A DNA stretch of 64,000 nucleotides, from NCBI GenBank assembly GCA_025174535.1, contig JALBUN010000019.1:186001-250000 (forward strand). The letters run 5' to 3'. Origin of the DNA: Cantharellus purpuraceus (Eukaryota; Basidiomycota; Agaricomycetes; Cantharellales; Hydnaceae). A program made the translations under genes and the position numbers. A model generated the notes under the pieces. The model saw only the letters and a list, made by a program, of their open reading frames with translations. It was not told where the DNA came from and searched no databases. Of the stretch, positions 12,501 through 25,628 are shown piece by piece; the first letter of the stretch is position 1, and every line of letters starts with the position of its first letter.

Positions 12501-14745
12501 TAACATTCTGGCCATCCTATAACCCAAGCGTTGACATTATGGCCACGGGGATTGCTGACCATGTACCAGCAGAAAGCTCAACCTCTAACCTTTGAAAAAG
12601 CACTGGAATTGACTCAAGAATCAATGGAAACACTTACTTGTCCGTCAGTGCAAAAGTGGTTGACTTTTGGTGGCAATACCTTAACCCAGGATTCCAACAT
12701 CTCCCTTTTAATGTAAGCGAAGTATGATTTTCTAAGGAGACAATATAGCCTGTCGAGGATGTGGCAAATCTTAACCCAAAAATGAATCAAAGCGGTGTAT
12801 TGTGGAGTGGGTCACTTTTCGGGTCCGCACATCTGCAACTTACCGCAAGGTCATTCGTTTCCACGAAATCTAGCATAATAAAGTATGGTTAGCCTCTATT
12901 TCTCACTGAACTCTAAGATCATCACAATCAACCTTCAACCGTGCTAGATCATACAAAACTAAGGTCGGTTGTCTCAGATTCATTGTTACAGTATCATATA
13001 TAGGGGCAGTATCTGATGAAAATGGTATCCCGCCTCTCTCACATTGTGAAAATATTCCCTTGCACTCGACCGTCTCTGATGCTTCTCGACTGTGCGCCTT
13101 TTACAGGATTATCCACAGGAACTAGTAAGTAGAATCAAAACACATCTGGCAACCATGCGAACCTTGCCATTTCTGATCTTCACCAGGTTTATCTATGGTG
13201 GTTATCTCATAAATTTCCACCAGCTTTATGAACTTGGATTTCACTGTGGCCTCGACATGAGGGATGGAGCCATATCGCTCCTCAATGATTGACTTATAGC
13301 AAAAAGCATCTTGTCTATGTGTGCCTGTGCAGCAAAAAGCATCTTGTCTATGTGTGCCTGTGCAGCAAAAAGCATCTTGTCTATGTGTGCCTGTGCAGTC
13401 ACATATCCATGAGGCATACCCAACAGAAAGCCAACCAGGGGTATTTTGATCTGCTGTCAAAGGAGGAATGAAACTCTTGTTGATTTTGTTGATTTTGCAA
13501 ACTGCAAGCCCTTCAAAGAGACAGAGGATGACTTGAAGGTCAAGAGGTGGCTGGAAATCAATGGTGTGATGGAAACAAAGTTTGTCGCTGTACTAGATCC
13601 ACTTATGGAGTACAACAAATTCTGCACAGATTGTAACTAAAATCAGTAGGTGTGTCAGTCTTCCCCATCAATCTTTGTGGACATTCACATCACTGATAAA
13701 AGCATTCTCCTCAAACAATGCTCTGATGCTGTTGTATTTCCTTGTCTGTGCCACACAAGTTAGTCGTAGATGAGAGAGGGACTGCACTGCATTTTTTGTA
13801 TACTCAGGTTCTTGTTTTCCATGCACTAGCTTCCCAAAATTCTTCATAAGTTGGTGGTACAGCCTTCAGTTAAGTACACCATTGCACATGCTGGACAAGA
13901 TATGAACGATGATTCCTACAACCAGATGCGGAAGGGTACGTAACAGTTGCAAGTAAGCTTCGACACAACTGTAAGTCCCTAGCTTCAGGAAGGGTGAATA
14001 GCATTATTCTCACGCTATGAACTTATAACGAATATATTTCCTCAGCTTCGCATCGCTCTCCTTCTCAATTATAAATTAATTATTGGTTGACAGCGTGCTT
14101 GAAATTTGATTTTTCTGCACTCCAGCCCGTTGGAGTATAGAGCATATGTGCAGTGTAAGCGCATATGTTGAGTATGTCCACGTTAATGACATACCATGGG
14201 ATCGGTGTCCGTCGGAACCCTGTTATACACATTCTCTTTACCCATCACTTATATCTATGTTGTACAACTTTATTATTCAAGTAGCCGCATCCAACAATAT
14301 GGACTGAGCTTTATTATTCAGAATTCAACACAGCCCAACCTTTTTGGAGGTTGATCTGACCGTGTTCATCAAAAGACAATATAGAGTGGCGCTCGTTGCG
14401 GAGAATGCCAGGTTTTCGGTTAGTAGCACCCGTCTTACTGGTCACGGATGGTTTCAAAGTGTTTCTGTGGATCCTGACTACTAAACCGAACATATTTAGA
14501 GTCACACGCCTTACCAAGTATTTCTCAACCATTTACAGCAGTCTCATACCTTCAGCAGCCCAAGACTCGAGATAATCAAGGCTTTCGTTCTGAATCAGAT
14601 CAATTCTATTATACGTGTTTATTGCGGGTTGATAGGTCTGTTGTTGTATCACCGAAATCAAGTATGCGATGACAGGGAAATTGTCAGATATTGTTCCCTC
14701 CACTTTCTAAACATTTGCCCCACCCGCCCCGCAGTACGAGCGAAG
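9530..14745. other. Gene-poor 5.2 kb interval
   Basis: Many short reading frames on both strands, none with a recognisable domain. Minus-strand stretches around 11.9-12.6 kb and plus-strand stretches around 12.5-13.6 kb are somewhat longer than chance but lack a consistent splice pattern. One 33-bp triplication lies at 13298-13398. It may hold UTRs, a non-coding transcript or dead gene remnants; I cannot decide. Confidence 0.45.
13298..13398 (+). repeat. Three tandem copies of a 33-bp unit
   Basis: Three identical copies, as far as I can read, of a 33-bp unit beginning AGCAAAAAGCATCTTGTCTA, with a final partial AG. The unit length is a multiple of three, so a reading frame passes through on both strands. 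No coding function could be supported. Confidence 0.9.
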
Positions 14746-17700
14746 ATGGTCTCCACACGGAAAAATGAATCAATGCGAACAGTCTACATCATAAGAGAAG
14801 GTCCGCCTGGGACGATCCGCCTGCTTCTAATAGGCCTATTTTTTCACTTAGTAAAATTTAGTGTTCAGTGTTCATGGAAGCCCTACATTGAATGACTGAT
14901 TTCACAGGTATATATCATGTCAGTCTTTGACTGCTATTTTACAAGCCCTGTAGTGCACGGGATGAATCATTTCAATACGGGGGTTCCGGAAGCAGATCGT
15001 GTGGTTCTCATTGTTGGTAAGTTGGGGATGCGAACTTCAATGGTATTTTATGTACTATGACTCAACGCTATGATTAAAGGTGACGGTCTTCGCGCTGATC
15101 TGCTGTTCAACCTTCATCCCTTCCCCGCCATTCCTAATTCTCCTGAAATAGTCGCACCTCATTTACGCTCGATAGTCGAGACACGAGGTGCCTTTGGCAT
15201 CTCTCACACCCGTGTTCCTACAGAATCTCGGCCTGGACATGTCGCCATTATCGCAGGAATGTATGAGGATGTATCTGCAGTGACAAAGGTGATCAGATAC
15301 ACCGCTCTTTCTCCCGTGACATTTGACCCACCCCAAATTTTGGAAATATAAGGGATGGAAAACTAATCCTGTACGTCTAGGACATGCAGATACTCAATAT
15401 TAGGTTTATGAATATTGCCTTCATCAGGTGGACTTCGACTCAGTATTTAATCAGTCTCATGCAACGTTCTCTTTTGGATCGCCTGATATTCTACCCATGT
15501 TTGCTCGTGGGGCGGATGAAGGAAAGGTGTTGACTTGGTGTTACGATGAAGAGGAGGAAGACTTTACCAAAGGTAGATCCTTTTCAGGAACCGAAGCCTC
15601 ATCGTAACCACTTGAAAGTCAGACGCGACAGCACTCGATACTTGGGTTCTCGACAGACTCAACACTCTATTTCAAAATGCTACGACAAACCCCGATTTAG
15701 ATGCTCAGCTCCGCACACCAGGAATTGTCTTCTTTTTACATCTCTTGGGGCTTGATACCACAGGTCATTCTTATCGACCTCATTCCAAGGTGACCTAACA
15801 TCACTCCACCATTGTTTGCGTTGTTGTGGCTAACGTCTTGCTGCGCATGTGGTAGGAATACATGACAAATATACAGCACGTGGACTCTATCGTCAAACAA
15901 ACAGAAGACCTCTTTACATCGTTTTACGGTGTCGAAGATAATAAAAAGACAGCCTACATATTCACTGCCGACCATGGTATGTCAAATCTAGGCAATCATG
16001 GAGATGGAGGTAGTACAACACCATATCGCATGTGCTCTCGTTGATCCATCAATATATTACTTCACGCAGATCCTGACAACACTCGAACACCGCTTATCGC
16101 GTGGGGCTCAGGCATTCGAAGACCATTACCGGCCAAATCCCCGTCTGTCGCGTGGAATTTGACATTACAAGGACACGACGTGTCGCAGGCCGACATTGCT
16201 CCTTTGATGTCAACACTTCTGGGAAGAAACCTACCTGCCAACTCTGTGGGTGTGCTTCCCGACGTGTATGCTTACCTGGATGATGACGAGAAAACTCCTG
16301 GATATATGTCGTCCTCGCGAGGAGGCGATATGAAGGCGAGGGCCGCTCTTGTTAATGCCAAGGTAAGCCCTTCGCGATCGCTATGGTTGTGGTTGTTCCA
16401 AAGTGCTGCCGCACAGGTTATACTAGAGCAATATCGAGTCAAACATTGTCTGTACCATGTATTCTGAATATCCGCATCGTTTGTCTAATCTACCTTAAGC
16501 TATCAAGGCGGCCCACGCATTATCGTATGCGCCCTTCCCGGGATTTCATGTCTTATCACCCGATGAAACACCCGGTGAAATGGAAATCGAAGAGCTCGAG
16601 CGGTCATTGATCGTAGGAGACTGGCGAGAGGCCCAACGAAAGTCAGCTAAGCTTATCGAAACGACGTTGACAGGCCTTAGATATCTTCAAACGTACATAT
16701 ATAGGTCTTCTTCCGAGTAATGTCAACGGCTGACATTGTATTCTTGTGGCAGATACGACCGCTGGCTACTGCGTGTCATTGTCACCGCTGGCTATACAGG
16801 TTGGGCTGTATACAGTGCTTTATTTATAATCACCAGACACGGAGGGTGGGCATCAGCCCAGATTCACAATTCCATCAAGCCAAACCTTTCCATCTCGGAG
16901 CGCCTCCCCCGTATCCTTGCTGCTCTCACCTTTATAGCATCGTCTGTATTATTTGCCGTGCGACAGTCGCCTTTGACATATTATGCCTATATCGCATTTC
17001 CGATATACTTTTGGGGAGAGGTGGTACAAACAATATTTTTGTCACGGGGCCATGGGTTTTCAGCCTCGCCGCAAGCGAGTAACACTGCCCAGCAACGATC
17101 ATCATCTGCTGGTATGTTGTGTTTCCGAGCAGCTGCTGTTCTCGTCACCCTACAGGCTATGGTGGTTAGTGTCTTTCTTCGCGCATTTTTTCGTGACTGA
17201 TCCAAACCCTGGTTAACTCCAGGCAGGATACACACATCGGTCCATTTGGAGTATTGGATTTGTCCTGATAGGGCTTGTCTGGCCAGTTGTTTCATGGCAA
17301 CCAAGTGTCCGTGAGAAAAGCTGGGCGTTGAGGGCCGCATGGGCTATCTCTTGTTTACTGATGGGTATATTCCCGCTCTTACCAGTTGAGAAGTCGGAGA
17401 ACATTACAGTGATGTAAGCGAGCTTTATCCAAATGTTTTTACACTAATGGCATGCACATCAATGCAGTTTATCTGGTGGAGTGCTGATGTTTCTCGCTGG
17501 CATATTGGGAATTTCTAGGACACGTGGCGGAATTACCCTGAAGTTTTTCATACAAGTTAGGTTCGACTGTCTGCATATGTCAACTATGCTCACCATCCGA
17601 CAGGGAGCAGTGATGATTGCCAGTATGGTTGTTACCTATAGCTCTGTGTTGAGTCTGCAGGGGAAGCGCGGTCTGCCGCTGCTAAATCAAGCCATAGGAT

Positions 17701-18750
17701 GGGCATGTTTTGGTGAATTCCGCTATTGCATAACAGCTCACTTCACACACAACTGAAATTTCCCTACACTCAGCACTGGCATCAATCACACCATTTATAA
17801 ATCGTAGCCAAACAACGGAGCCATTTGCTCGACTTCTAGAGTTATTCATGGCATTTGGGCCATGCTTCATCATTCTCTCCATCAGTGTAGAGGGCTTATT
17901 CTACCTTGCATTCTCGACAACCATGTTGTTGTGGATTGAAATTGAGGGGAGAGTACGCGAGGCTTCTGCAAAGTTGATGGACACGAAAGCATCCAGTCAC
18001 TCGGTAATACTGCAAGCAGACGACGTACGAATATCACTCTTCTTCCTTTTTTTCGTTCAAGTTGCTTTCTTCGGAACTGGAAAGTGAGTGTGGTTTCATA
18101 GGCTAGTAATGTCAACCGATATTCCTGTTGACAAGTTTGCTCTTGCTTCATCCAGTGTAGCATCCATCTCGTGCGTGCAATAACGCATTGGATCACGGAT
18201 GATCTGAGGTTTAGTTATTCAGGTCATTCTATCTTGAGCCCGTCTATCGCCTTGTCCCTGTTTTCAACCCATTTCTGATGGCAACACTTCTCGTGCGTGC
18301 CGAGTCAGAGAAGAGGTGCTTCTGATTGACCTCGACACAGGTCTTTAAAATTGTGGCGCCATATGTGCTACTATCGGCTACATTCGCAACTTTAACTGCA
18401 CGGCTACGATTGCCGCCGTTCTCCCTCTTCTTGGTGGCCCTAAGTCTCACAGATGGTAGGATTTTTTTTCTCTCTTGACGGATGCAAAATTCTTGCTGAT
18501 ATTACTCAGGGATGACCTTGACCTTCTTTTACAATGTTACTGACACAGGCAAGTTAGAGTGACAAGAGCTCTACTTAGCTAATGCCTTTATTTGGCAGGA
18601 TCGTGGTTAGAGATTGGACAGACAATTTCGTTCTTTTGCATCACCTCCTTGTTACTGGTGTGGAGCGCCGGTATATGTGTCGCTGGGGAATGGCTAATGT
18701 CAGGCACTTCATATCAAAGTAAAGGGGAAGTCATGAAGAAGACAAAATAG
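14746..18750 (+). CDS. MCD4: GPI ethanolamine phosphate transferase 1
   Basis: Twenty exons: 14746-14850, 14908-15016, 15080-15288, 15353-15370, 15428-15572, 15623-15789, 15856-16009, 16070-16362, 16417-16447, 16500-16692, 16753-17164, 17223-17413, 17468-17555, 17604-17706, 17774-18083, 18156-18170, 18223-18292, 18341-18455, 18510-18548, 18599-18750 (972 aa, a normal length for Mcd4/PIG-N). It adds phosphoethanolamine to the first mannose of GPI precursors in the ER lumen. A membrane anchor ([14 protein letters not shown]) leads into the luminal alkaline-phosphatase-fold domain, with GDGLRAD, the [10 protein letters not shown] nucleophile region, [13 protein letters not shown] and [13 protein letters not shown] as metal ligands. 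A polytopic C-terminal half follows (RVLPRI-, [10 protein letters not shown], [18 protein letters not shown] blocks). The protein ends KKTK, which fits a KKXX ER-retrieval signal. Exon 16 is 15 nt, and the intron after exon 19 has a GC donor. The start could also be the in-frame ATG at 14773. Confidence 0.93.
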
Positions 18751-19692
18751 CATACGGTGAATATATTAACCTATTATTCTTGGAGTTGCACTTGGTAAAA
18801 TGTTCGGCTGGAGACTTAAGAGTGGTTAGTTACCGAGACACAAATCCGTTCGTCTCGAATACTAGTTGTAGGTGGCTCCACTAGCCTAAAGAGGAAAATG
18901 TCGTAACTGGTAAGAACGAATATGCCGTTCCTGTTGACTTGGTGTTCATGTAGCATTAGCATTCGGCGTGCAGTGATATGCACGTCAGAAATGTGACTTC
19001 CAGCCTTTTACCATGTAACATCATCATACTCGAGGAGGATGTGAGTCATCAGGTTTTAACACGTACCACACGAGGAATCGGACATCTACAATAAAATATT
19101 AGCGTGACTTGAGGGACATGCGTTTTATAATTTATAGGTGCACGCTTCACTGCATGACACCGCACTAATATATCTGCTATAGAGTGTAGAATACCAAGTG
19201 TGCCTTTCATTCCCATAAGTCAAGTACGTCGATTTTGCGGTGGCCATCGCACTGTTCACGCGGGAAGCAGTGCCAGTTATGAATTGGAAATCATCAAATT
19301 ATGGCTTCCGTGTAATATTCCTACATGAAACTGACACCAACAGACACAGGTCCTATCTGAGAGCTGAACAGCTTCAACACCTTACGGGGAAATGACATTA
19401 CCACAGCGGGCAAGCAGCTTCGACTGATCTTTTAGGGGAAAATATGCAACAAGTTCCAGCTGTTGATACAATCTCTGGTTCATCAGGATGCAAGGAGGGC
19501 TGACTGGCGGAAGCCAGCGTTATTTTACACCATGATGTATGCATACATCAAGACTATGATTGAATACCAGGCAGGTTTCGTTAAAAGTATTATGTAAGCC
19601 TCTTGGTCGATTTGATTCCGTTCTGGCAACGTATCAGCAGCGCCTTTAAAAGCCAGTGACACCGCAGCATTAGACATACAGCTTGGAGTCTC
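18751..19692. other. Intergenic region between MCD4 and VPS10
   Basis: About 940 bp between two same-strand genes. It should hold the MCD4 3' UTR and the VPS10 promoter; no reading frame or repeat stands out. Confidence 0.5.
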
Positions 19693-22600
19693 ATGGGCAT
19701 GCTATGTCGACATCCCTGGCTGCTTACCATATGTCTCGCTCTGTTTTATCATGTTTCTCTTGCCCAGGACCCATTGGTGGAAGTGACGAGGTTCAATAAT
19801 CTTCCTGTGGAACTCACGTACTTCAAGGACTCATCGGTATGTAACAGTCGGTGAATATGGCTTTCAGTCATATTGAAGGAAGGATAGGTTGTGGTTTACC
19901 ATGATATTATGGATGGAAATGTCTGGATATCTGAAGACGAAGGCAAGGCGTGGCAGCAAGTACAAGGTGTACATGCAGGGGAGGCGATGATGTTTTTTGC
20001 ACACCCTTTCGATCCACGTATGGTGCGTATCATCGAATGAGCGGGCTGTCATCTTTCTGACGTAGATCAAGGCTTTCATCTTGACGAAAGATAAGACACA
20101 TTATCGCACAACAGATCGTGGTAAAACGTGGCAACCCTTTGAAGTTCCTGCGTCTCCTGCATTTGTGTCCGATCCTCTTAGCTTCCATTCGCAAAACATC
20201 GATCGTATCCTCTACCAAGGGAGGGTATGTGAGTCAGGTGGATGGTTTGGCGGACTAAATTGCTATGAAGAGGTGCGTCCTTGATATCTGGCTTAATACC
20301 TAAATCACTAACACTCGCTCAGACATTTTACACGACTGATGCGTTTGCTTCTACCAAGTCCCTTCTAGCGCCAACTAGGTCATGTCGCTTTGCACACTCC
20401 AGCGAAGACTTTAAACATTCTGCGCACAGCGACCTTACATTCTGCGTTGGCTGGGATACCATGAGTTCCACGGGCGACCCACGCTCTTCCAAGCTGTTTG
20501 CATCCACGGACTTTTTTGTCAACGATAAACGCGTTGTGAATCTTCCGGGAGGGAACCGGGATTCAGACGGCGTCATCGCGTTAGCCATAGTCAGCAAATT
20601 TGCAGTCGCTGCTGTCAAGGACCTAAGCCCTGGCAGTGGAGATGAGATGCTATTGTTTGTTTCCATAGATGCAGAAACTTGGGCAAAGGGGCGTTTTCCG
20701 CATGCCTCCTCGTCGCAACTCCGCGAGAATGCGTACACAATTGTCGAGTCGACAACTCATTCTCTCGCCGTGGACGTTCTCCTCCATCCGAAGAGTACCA
20801 TCGGTACTCTCTTCGTAAGCAACTCCAATGGAACGTACTTTGTCCAGAGCCTTCAGAACACAAACCGTAATGGTGCCGGCTTTGTGGACTATGAAAACAT
20901 CTACGGAGTCGAAGGCATAGGCCTTGCAAATGTTGTCAGCAATGCAGTTGAAGTGGATGGACGTAATGCTGAGCGTATCATGAAGAGTCTTATCACCTTC
21001 GACGACGGCAGTAACTGGGCACCCATCCAAGCACCAGTTGGCGATGTTGGCTGCGATCGGTCACATCCTTCAGAGTGTTCCTTGCATCTTCACAGTGTGA
21101 CATCCCCCCACAATTTCGGGCGCGTCTTCTCGAGCCCTGCTCCTGGCTTTGTGCTTGGCGTTGGTAGTGTCGGAGATCGCCTTCTGCCATATGAACAATG
21201 CGATACGTTCTTGTCGACAAATGCCGGAGTTGACTGGCGTAGGGTGCATAAGGATGCACACAAATACGAGTTCGGTGATCAGGGCAGTGTGATGGTCATT
21301 GTCAATGACGAGGAAGCTGTGGATCAAGTTTCATATTCGTACGACTCCGGCGATTCATGGTAAGCCCCTGGACATATTTCTTGCAAGTGATGCATGTTGA
21401 CGCGTCCCCTCAGGCAAGACTTGAAGTTGCCTGTCAAAATACGCGCTCGCGTGCTAACAACCATTCCTGACTCCACTTCTCAAAGATTTCTATTGATTGG
21501 CACACTGCATAAGAGTGAACAGTCGTTCGACAAACGCCCGCATGCCACTATTTTTCTTGACTTCGCACCGCTTCGGAAAAAGCAATGCACATCCGATCAA
21601 TTTGAGAAGTGGTATGCACGAACTGCCAAGGAGAAAGAGTGCCTAATGGGTCATAAGGTCGGAAATACCACTTGGTATCTAGGTTGCGACCTGACAGCAT
21701 TAATTTTAGCAATGGTACCGCAGAAAGATACCGGGTGCCGATTGTTATGTTGGTAATAAGTTTTCCGATCCTGTGGAGCACGAGGAGAACTGTCCATGCG
21801 ATGATGATGACTATGAATGGTGTGTGGCTTTGCATCCCGTTGACACATCTCAAAATAACACAAGTGGGCTGCTGGTAGCGACTTCAACTTCGTACGCGAG
21901 GGGGACAAGTGCGTGCCGCAAGGCCCAGAGCCAATACCTGCCGGTGTATGTGAGGATCCTAGCCCTGGGAACACTTACCTCGGCTCGAGCGGGTACAGGC
22001 TTGTACCAGGAAACACTTGCGACCAATCTCGCGGTGCCAAGAAGGATACGCCTGTCCGCAAAGATTGTTCGAAAGGTAAACATATCTGTCCACCTTTGGC
22101 TTCGATAGTATTGTCTTGTTGAATTCTCATCACAGCTCAAATACCACCTGGAGAGATTTCGCATCAAACGGTGAGACATCCGCCAGAAATGTTTGTTCGT
22201 CAAGGATGCTTATGAAACTACTAGTTCGAATTCCCAGCCAGGATCACACAGCAAGAATACTTCAAAGAGTCACAGGTACTGTGGCTGCGCTCGTTTCTTC
22301 CCGAATCTTACGCATCCTTGTTTAGACGATCCTTGTCCGCTTAGAAGATGGTACAATCTGGCAATCAAGCAACGAGGGATATACATGGGGAAACCCTGTT
22401 CCCAATGAGCGCTTCCTTGTACTTTATATGCACCGTTATGCACCCGACCGTGCATACCTTATCACTGCCGGCAAACAGATCTATGGTACCACCGATACTG
22501 GAAAGACTTGGAACACTATTCAAGTCAACAATCCGGCCAACACCCTAAGAATTCCTGTCATGTCTTTCCATCCGCAACAGTCCGACTGGATAATTTGGAT

Positions 22601-24961
22601 GGGTGGCACGTCTGACTGCTCGGATTACCAGGCGGAGTGTCATACTGTGGCGGAATATACCACCGACAATGGCCGAAGCTGGTCCTTCATTGAGACTTAT
22701 GTCAAGACATGTGCATGGGGACGGGACACTGATCTCAAGATTGACTCCCAGCTCGTGATTTGCGAGTCTTACAGGGATAAGAAAGGATCACAGGCGCTAT
22801 TCACCCAGGCGAATCCTTTGGAGTTATGGATCGGCTCGCACTTTTACCGAGAGAAGAGGAAGCTGTTTGACAGCATTGTCGGCTTTACCAAATTTTCAGA
22901 GTATTTAATTGTTGCAGAAGTAGGTGAATTTCTTGCGACTGCTATCCTAACTAACACTTTTGTAGCTCCAACTCGATCGCATGGCGCTAGATCTTCAAGT
23001 GTCGTTGGATGGGAGGAACTTTGCTAGCGGTCTTTTCCCGCCCAGCATGCGACCAGACAACCATGTATGCATCTCTGATGGTTTTTACAAGTGCATGTGC
23101 TTACGACCGCCCACTTACAGGCATACACTGTCCTAGAGTCCAGCACTGACTCCGTCTTCTTGCATCTCACAATGTCTGATCACCTTGGAGCCGAGTTTGG
23201 TAATATTCTAAAGTCAAACTCGAATGGAACATTCTACGGTGTATCTATAGAACATGTTAACCGGGACCCGCGCGGCTATGTCGATTTCGAGAAAATGATC
23301 GGGTTGGACGGCGTTGCTGTAGTCAACGTGTTAGCCAACCCCAACGATGTTACCTTGACGGGTCGCAAAATATTGCAGTCACGTATTACGCACAACGATG
23401 GTATGGCGCTCTCTGCGATGTAATCACGTATTGACTTTCCGCCCAGGTGGGACCTGGAAAACGCTTACCCCTCCGCCATTGGATTCTAATAAGCAGAGTT
23501 ATTCGTGTGCTTCCACGGTATGCCAGTTTCCCTATGCGGGTGTCTCCTATTTCTCACACTCGTGTAGCGCTGTGCATTGCACATCCATGGTTACACGGAG
23601 CGGTGGGACCCACGAGCAACCTACAGTACCCCATCTGTTCCAGGGCTGATCATGGCCGTGGGCAGTGTAGGCGAGGAATTGGCGCCGTACACGGAGAGCG
23701 ATACGTTCTTCAGTCGCGACGCTGGCTTCACTTGGGAAGAAGTACACAAGGACGCTCACCTTTGGGAATTCGGCGACTCCGGCTCTATTCTTGTTATGGC
23801 CAATGACGAAGAGCCCACTGATCGTGTCCTGTTTAGTACTGACGAAGGCCTCAACTGGCATGAGTACAATTTCGGCGACAAGATGCGCGTTCACAGTATT
23901 GTTACCGTGCCTTCTGATACGAGTCGCAAGTTTATCTTGTTCGGTTTCTACCCGCGATCTCCACAAGCTGCTGTTGCTGTTCACATTGACTTTTCATCGT
24001 TTACCAAGAAACAATGTGAGTAAGTCGATGGGTATATCGACTCGACTGCTGATCGGCTATTACAGGTGTTTTGGACGTTCATAATTCTGAGGAAGACGAC
24101 TTTGAACTTTGGAGTCCCAGCGAGGAACGGGAAGAAAAGTGTCTTTTTGGCCGCCAGGTAAAGTGTCTACATATGCCTTGGAACGATGACGCGTAACTAA
24201 CTATCGCGGTAGGTGCTATATCACCGGCGAATCAGAGATCGCGAGTGCTATGTTGGCGACCAAGTCAAACAGACTGAGCGCCTGGTTCAAAACTGCACGT
24301 GTGCCGACTCTGATTTCGAATGGTCAGCTCTATCGTATTTGGTGGCCGACTGTGCGCATGCTGACGTTACCCGCAGTGAATTCAACCACGTCCGCGATGC
24401 TGACGGTAAATGTGTCCTGGGGCCGGGATTGAGTCCGCTCCCGAGCGACGATTATGTGTGTCGACTGGGCGAGGACTATTGGTACGACCGCACGGCATAC
24501 CGCAAGATCCCGTACTCGTCGTGCATGGGTGGCCCGCGACCCGACCGGGGCGCGCAGCACATTTGTCCGGGGCCGCGCGCGCACGGGTTCTGGTTCTGGC
24601 TGGGGGTGCTGATAGTGCCGTTTGCGGTTTGTGCGTTTGTGGGGTGGTGGTATACGCTTAAGAGTGGGCTGGCGAGAGGGTGAGTGGCGTTTGCGATTAT
24701 TTTGTGTGATGTGACTGACGAGAATTGGTGTATAGGACGATTCGCCTGCCGGATCAACGAGCGTATCAACAGGCGTCGTCGTTTTCGGATTCGGGGCCCC
24801 TTGCTACGCTGGCGTCGGTGCCCTACTTTGTGCTGGGCCTGGCAGGCATCGCGTGGGAGTATGTATCGGCTAATATGCCGGCTTTGCGCTCGCGGAGGGG
24901 GTACCGCAACGTGCCCGTCGACGAGGATGCGCAGGTGCTGCGGTTTGAAGATGAAGACTGA
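19693..24961 (+). CDS. VPS10: Vacuolar protein sorting receptor, sortilin family, two VPS10 domains
   Basis: Eighteen exons: 19693-19836, 19888-20022, 20066-20272, 20323-21359, 21414-21657, 21710-21819, 21879-22075, 22136-22170, 22225-22275, 22326-22919, 22966-23064, 23121-23400, 23447-23517, 23568-24015, 24066-24157, 24213-24322, 24377-24679, 24736-24961 (1,460 aa, close to the fungal Vps10 length). It is a type I receptor that carries hydrolases such as carboxypeptidase Y from the Golgi to the vacuole. Visible are a signal peptide ([15 protein letters not shown]), two beta-propeller domains with Asp-boxes ([39 protein letters not shown]), each followed by the 10-Cys module ([26 protein letters not shown]), a transmembrane helix ([21 protein letters not shown]) and a cytosolic tail ending in acidic residues. 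Introns inside both Cys modules are in the same place (after the Glu-Cys codon TG), a trace of the internal domain duplication. Confidence 0.95.
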
Positions 24962-25628
24962 CGGACGGACGTGAGGCTTCTAGATGTTCGAGATGGGGAT
25001 GTCCGAGCGAGAGGATGAGCTGCTGTTTGTGTTTCTCTTGTGTTTATGATTTGTGACTGTTTCACTTTTTTTTTGCTTTTCATTTATTTATACTTTTACG
25101 TTGCTGCCTGTTTTTTTGATCGACTTATGTAGCCGCGGCGGCGGACGTTGTATAGTGGGGGTAGGGGTAACGCTGACGTGCTGGCGTTGGCGTTGGCGTT
25201 TGTGGGGAGGAGTAAAATATGTCGGGAGTATAGTATGCATAGACCACGTATCCAAAGTAAAAAACGGGTATGTATAATACGTATATGAAGCGGTGATGAA
25301 CAATGCACACATTTTTTCTTTTCACAAAGGAAGTATAAGGTATATCGGGATCTGGCTGGCAAGGGTTTGAAAACAAGAAAAATTGGGTGGGGTGGCATGA
25401 TACCGCTAGAGAGATGTGCACATAGACAGAGCAGACAAACGGTCATACCATAATGTCCAAAGCCAGAGCCTAATAATGAAAGGGGGGGAAGGGGTCCATG
25501 GGCCGGTCGGTGTGAAAAACAATGCGTTTGCCTTGTGAATGCAGGGTGGGTGGGTGATCTCGCGCAGCGCGCGTATTGGTTAACGGTGATACTGAACTGG
25601 AGTGCTTGTAAGATAGTGAGGTATAACA
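24962..25628. other. Convergent intergenic region (3' ends of VPS10 and of the next gene)
   Basis: Both flanking genes end here. It holds T-runs and A-runs consistent with 3' UTRs, but no gene. Reading frames on the minus strand at 25.1-25.6 kb are low-complexity and unsupported. Confidence 0.5.

Noticed and set aside
13298..13398. CRISPR-like array
   Set aside because: Only three units, directly joined without spacers, in a eukaryotic genome.
24213..24683. Unspliced reading of the VPS10 region (continuous 156-codon frame)
   Set aside because: The intron 24323-24376 is in frame without stops, but removing it restores the conserved Cys module (FECEFNHV), identical in position to the first module.
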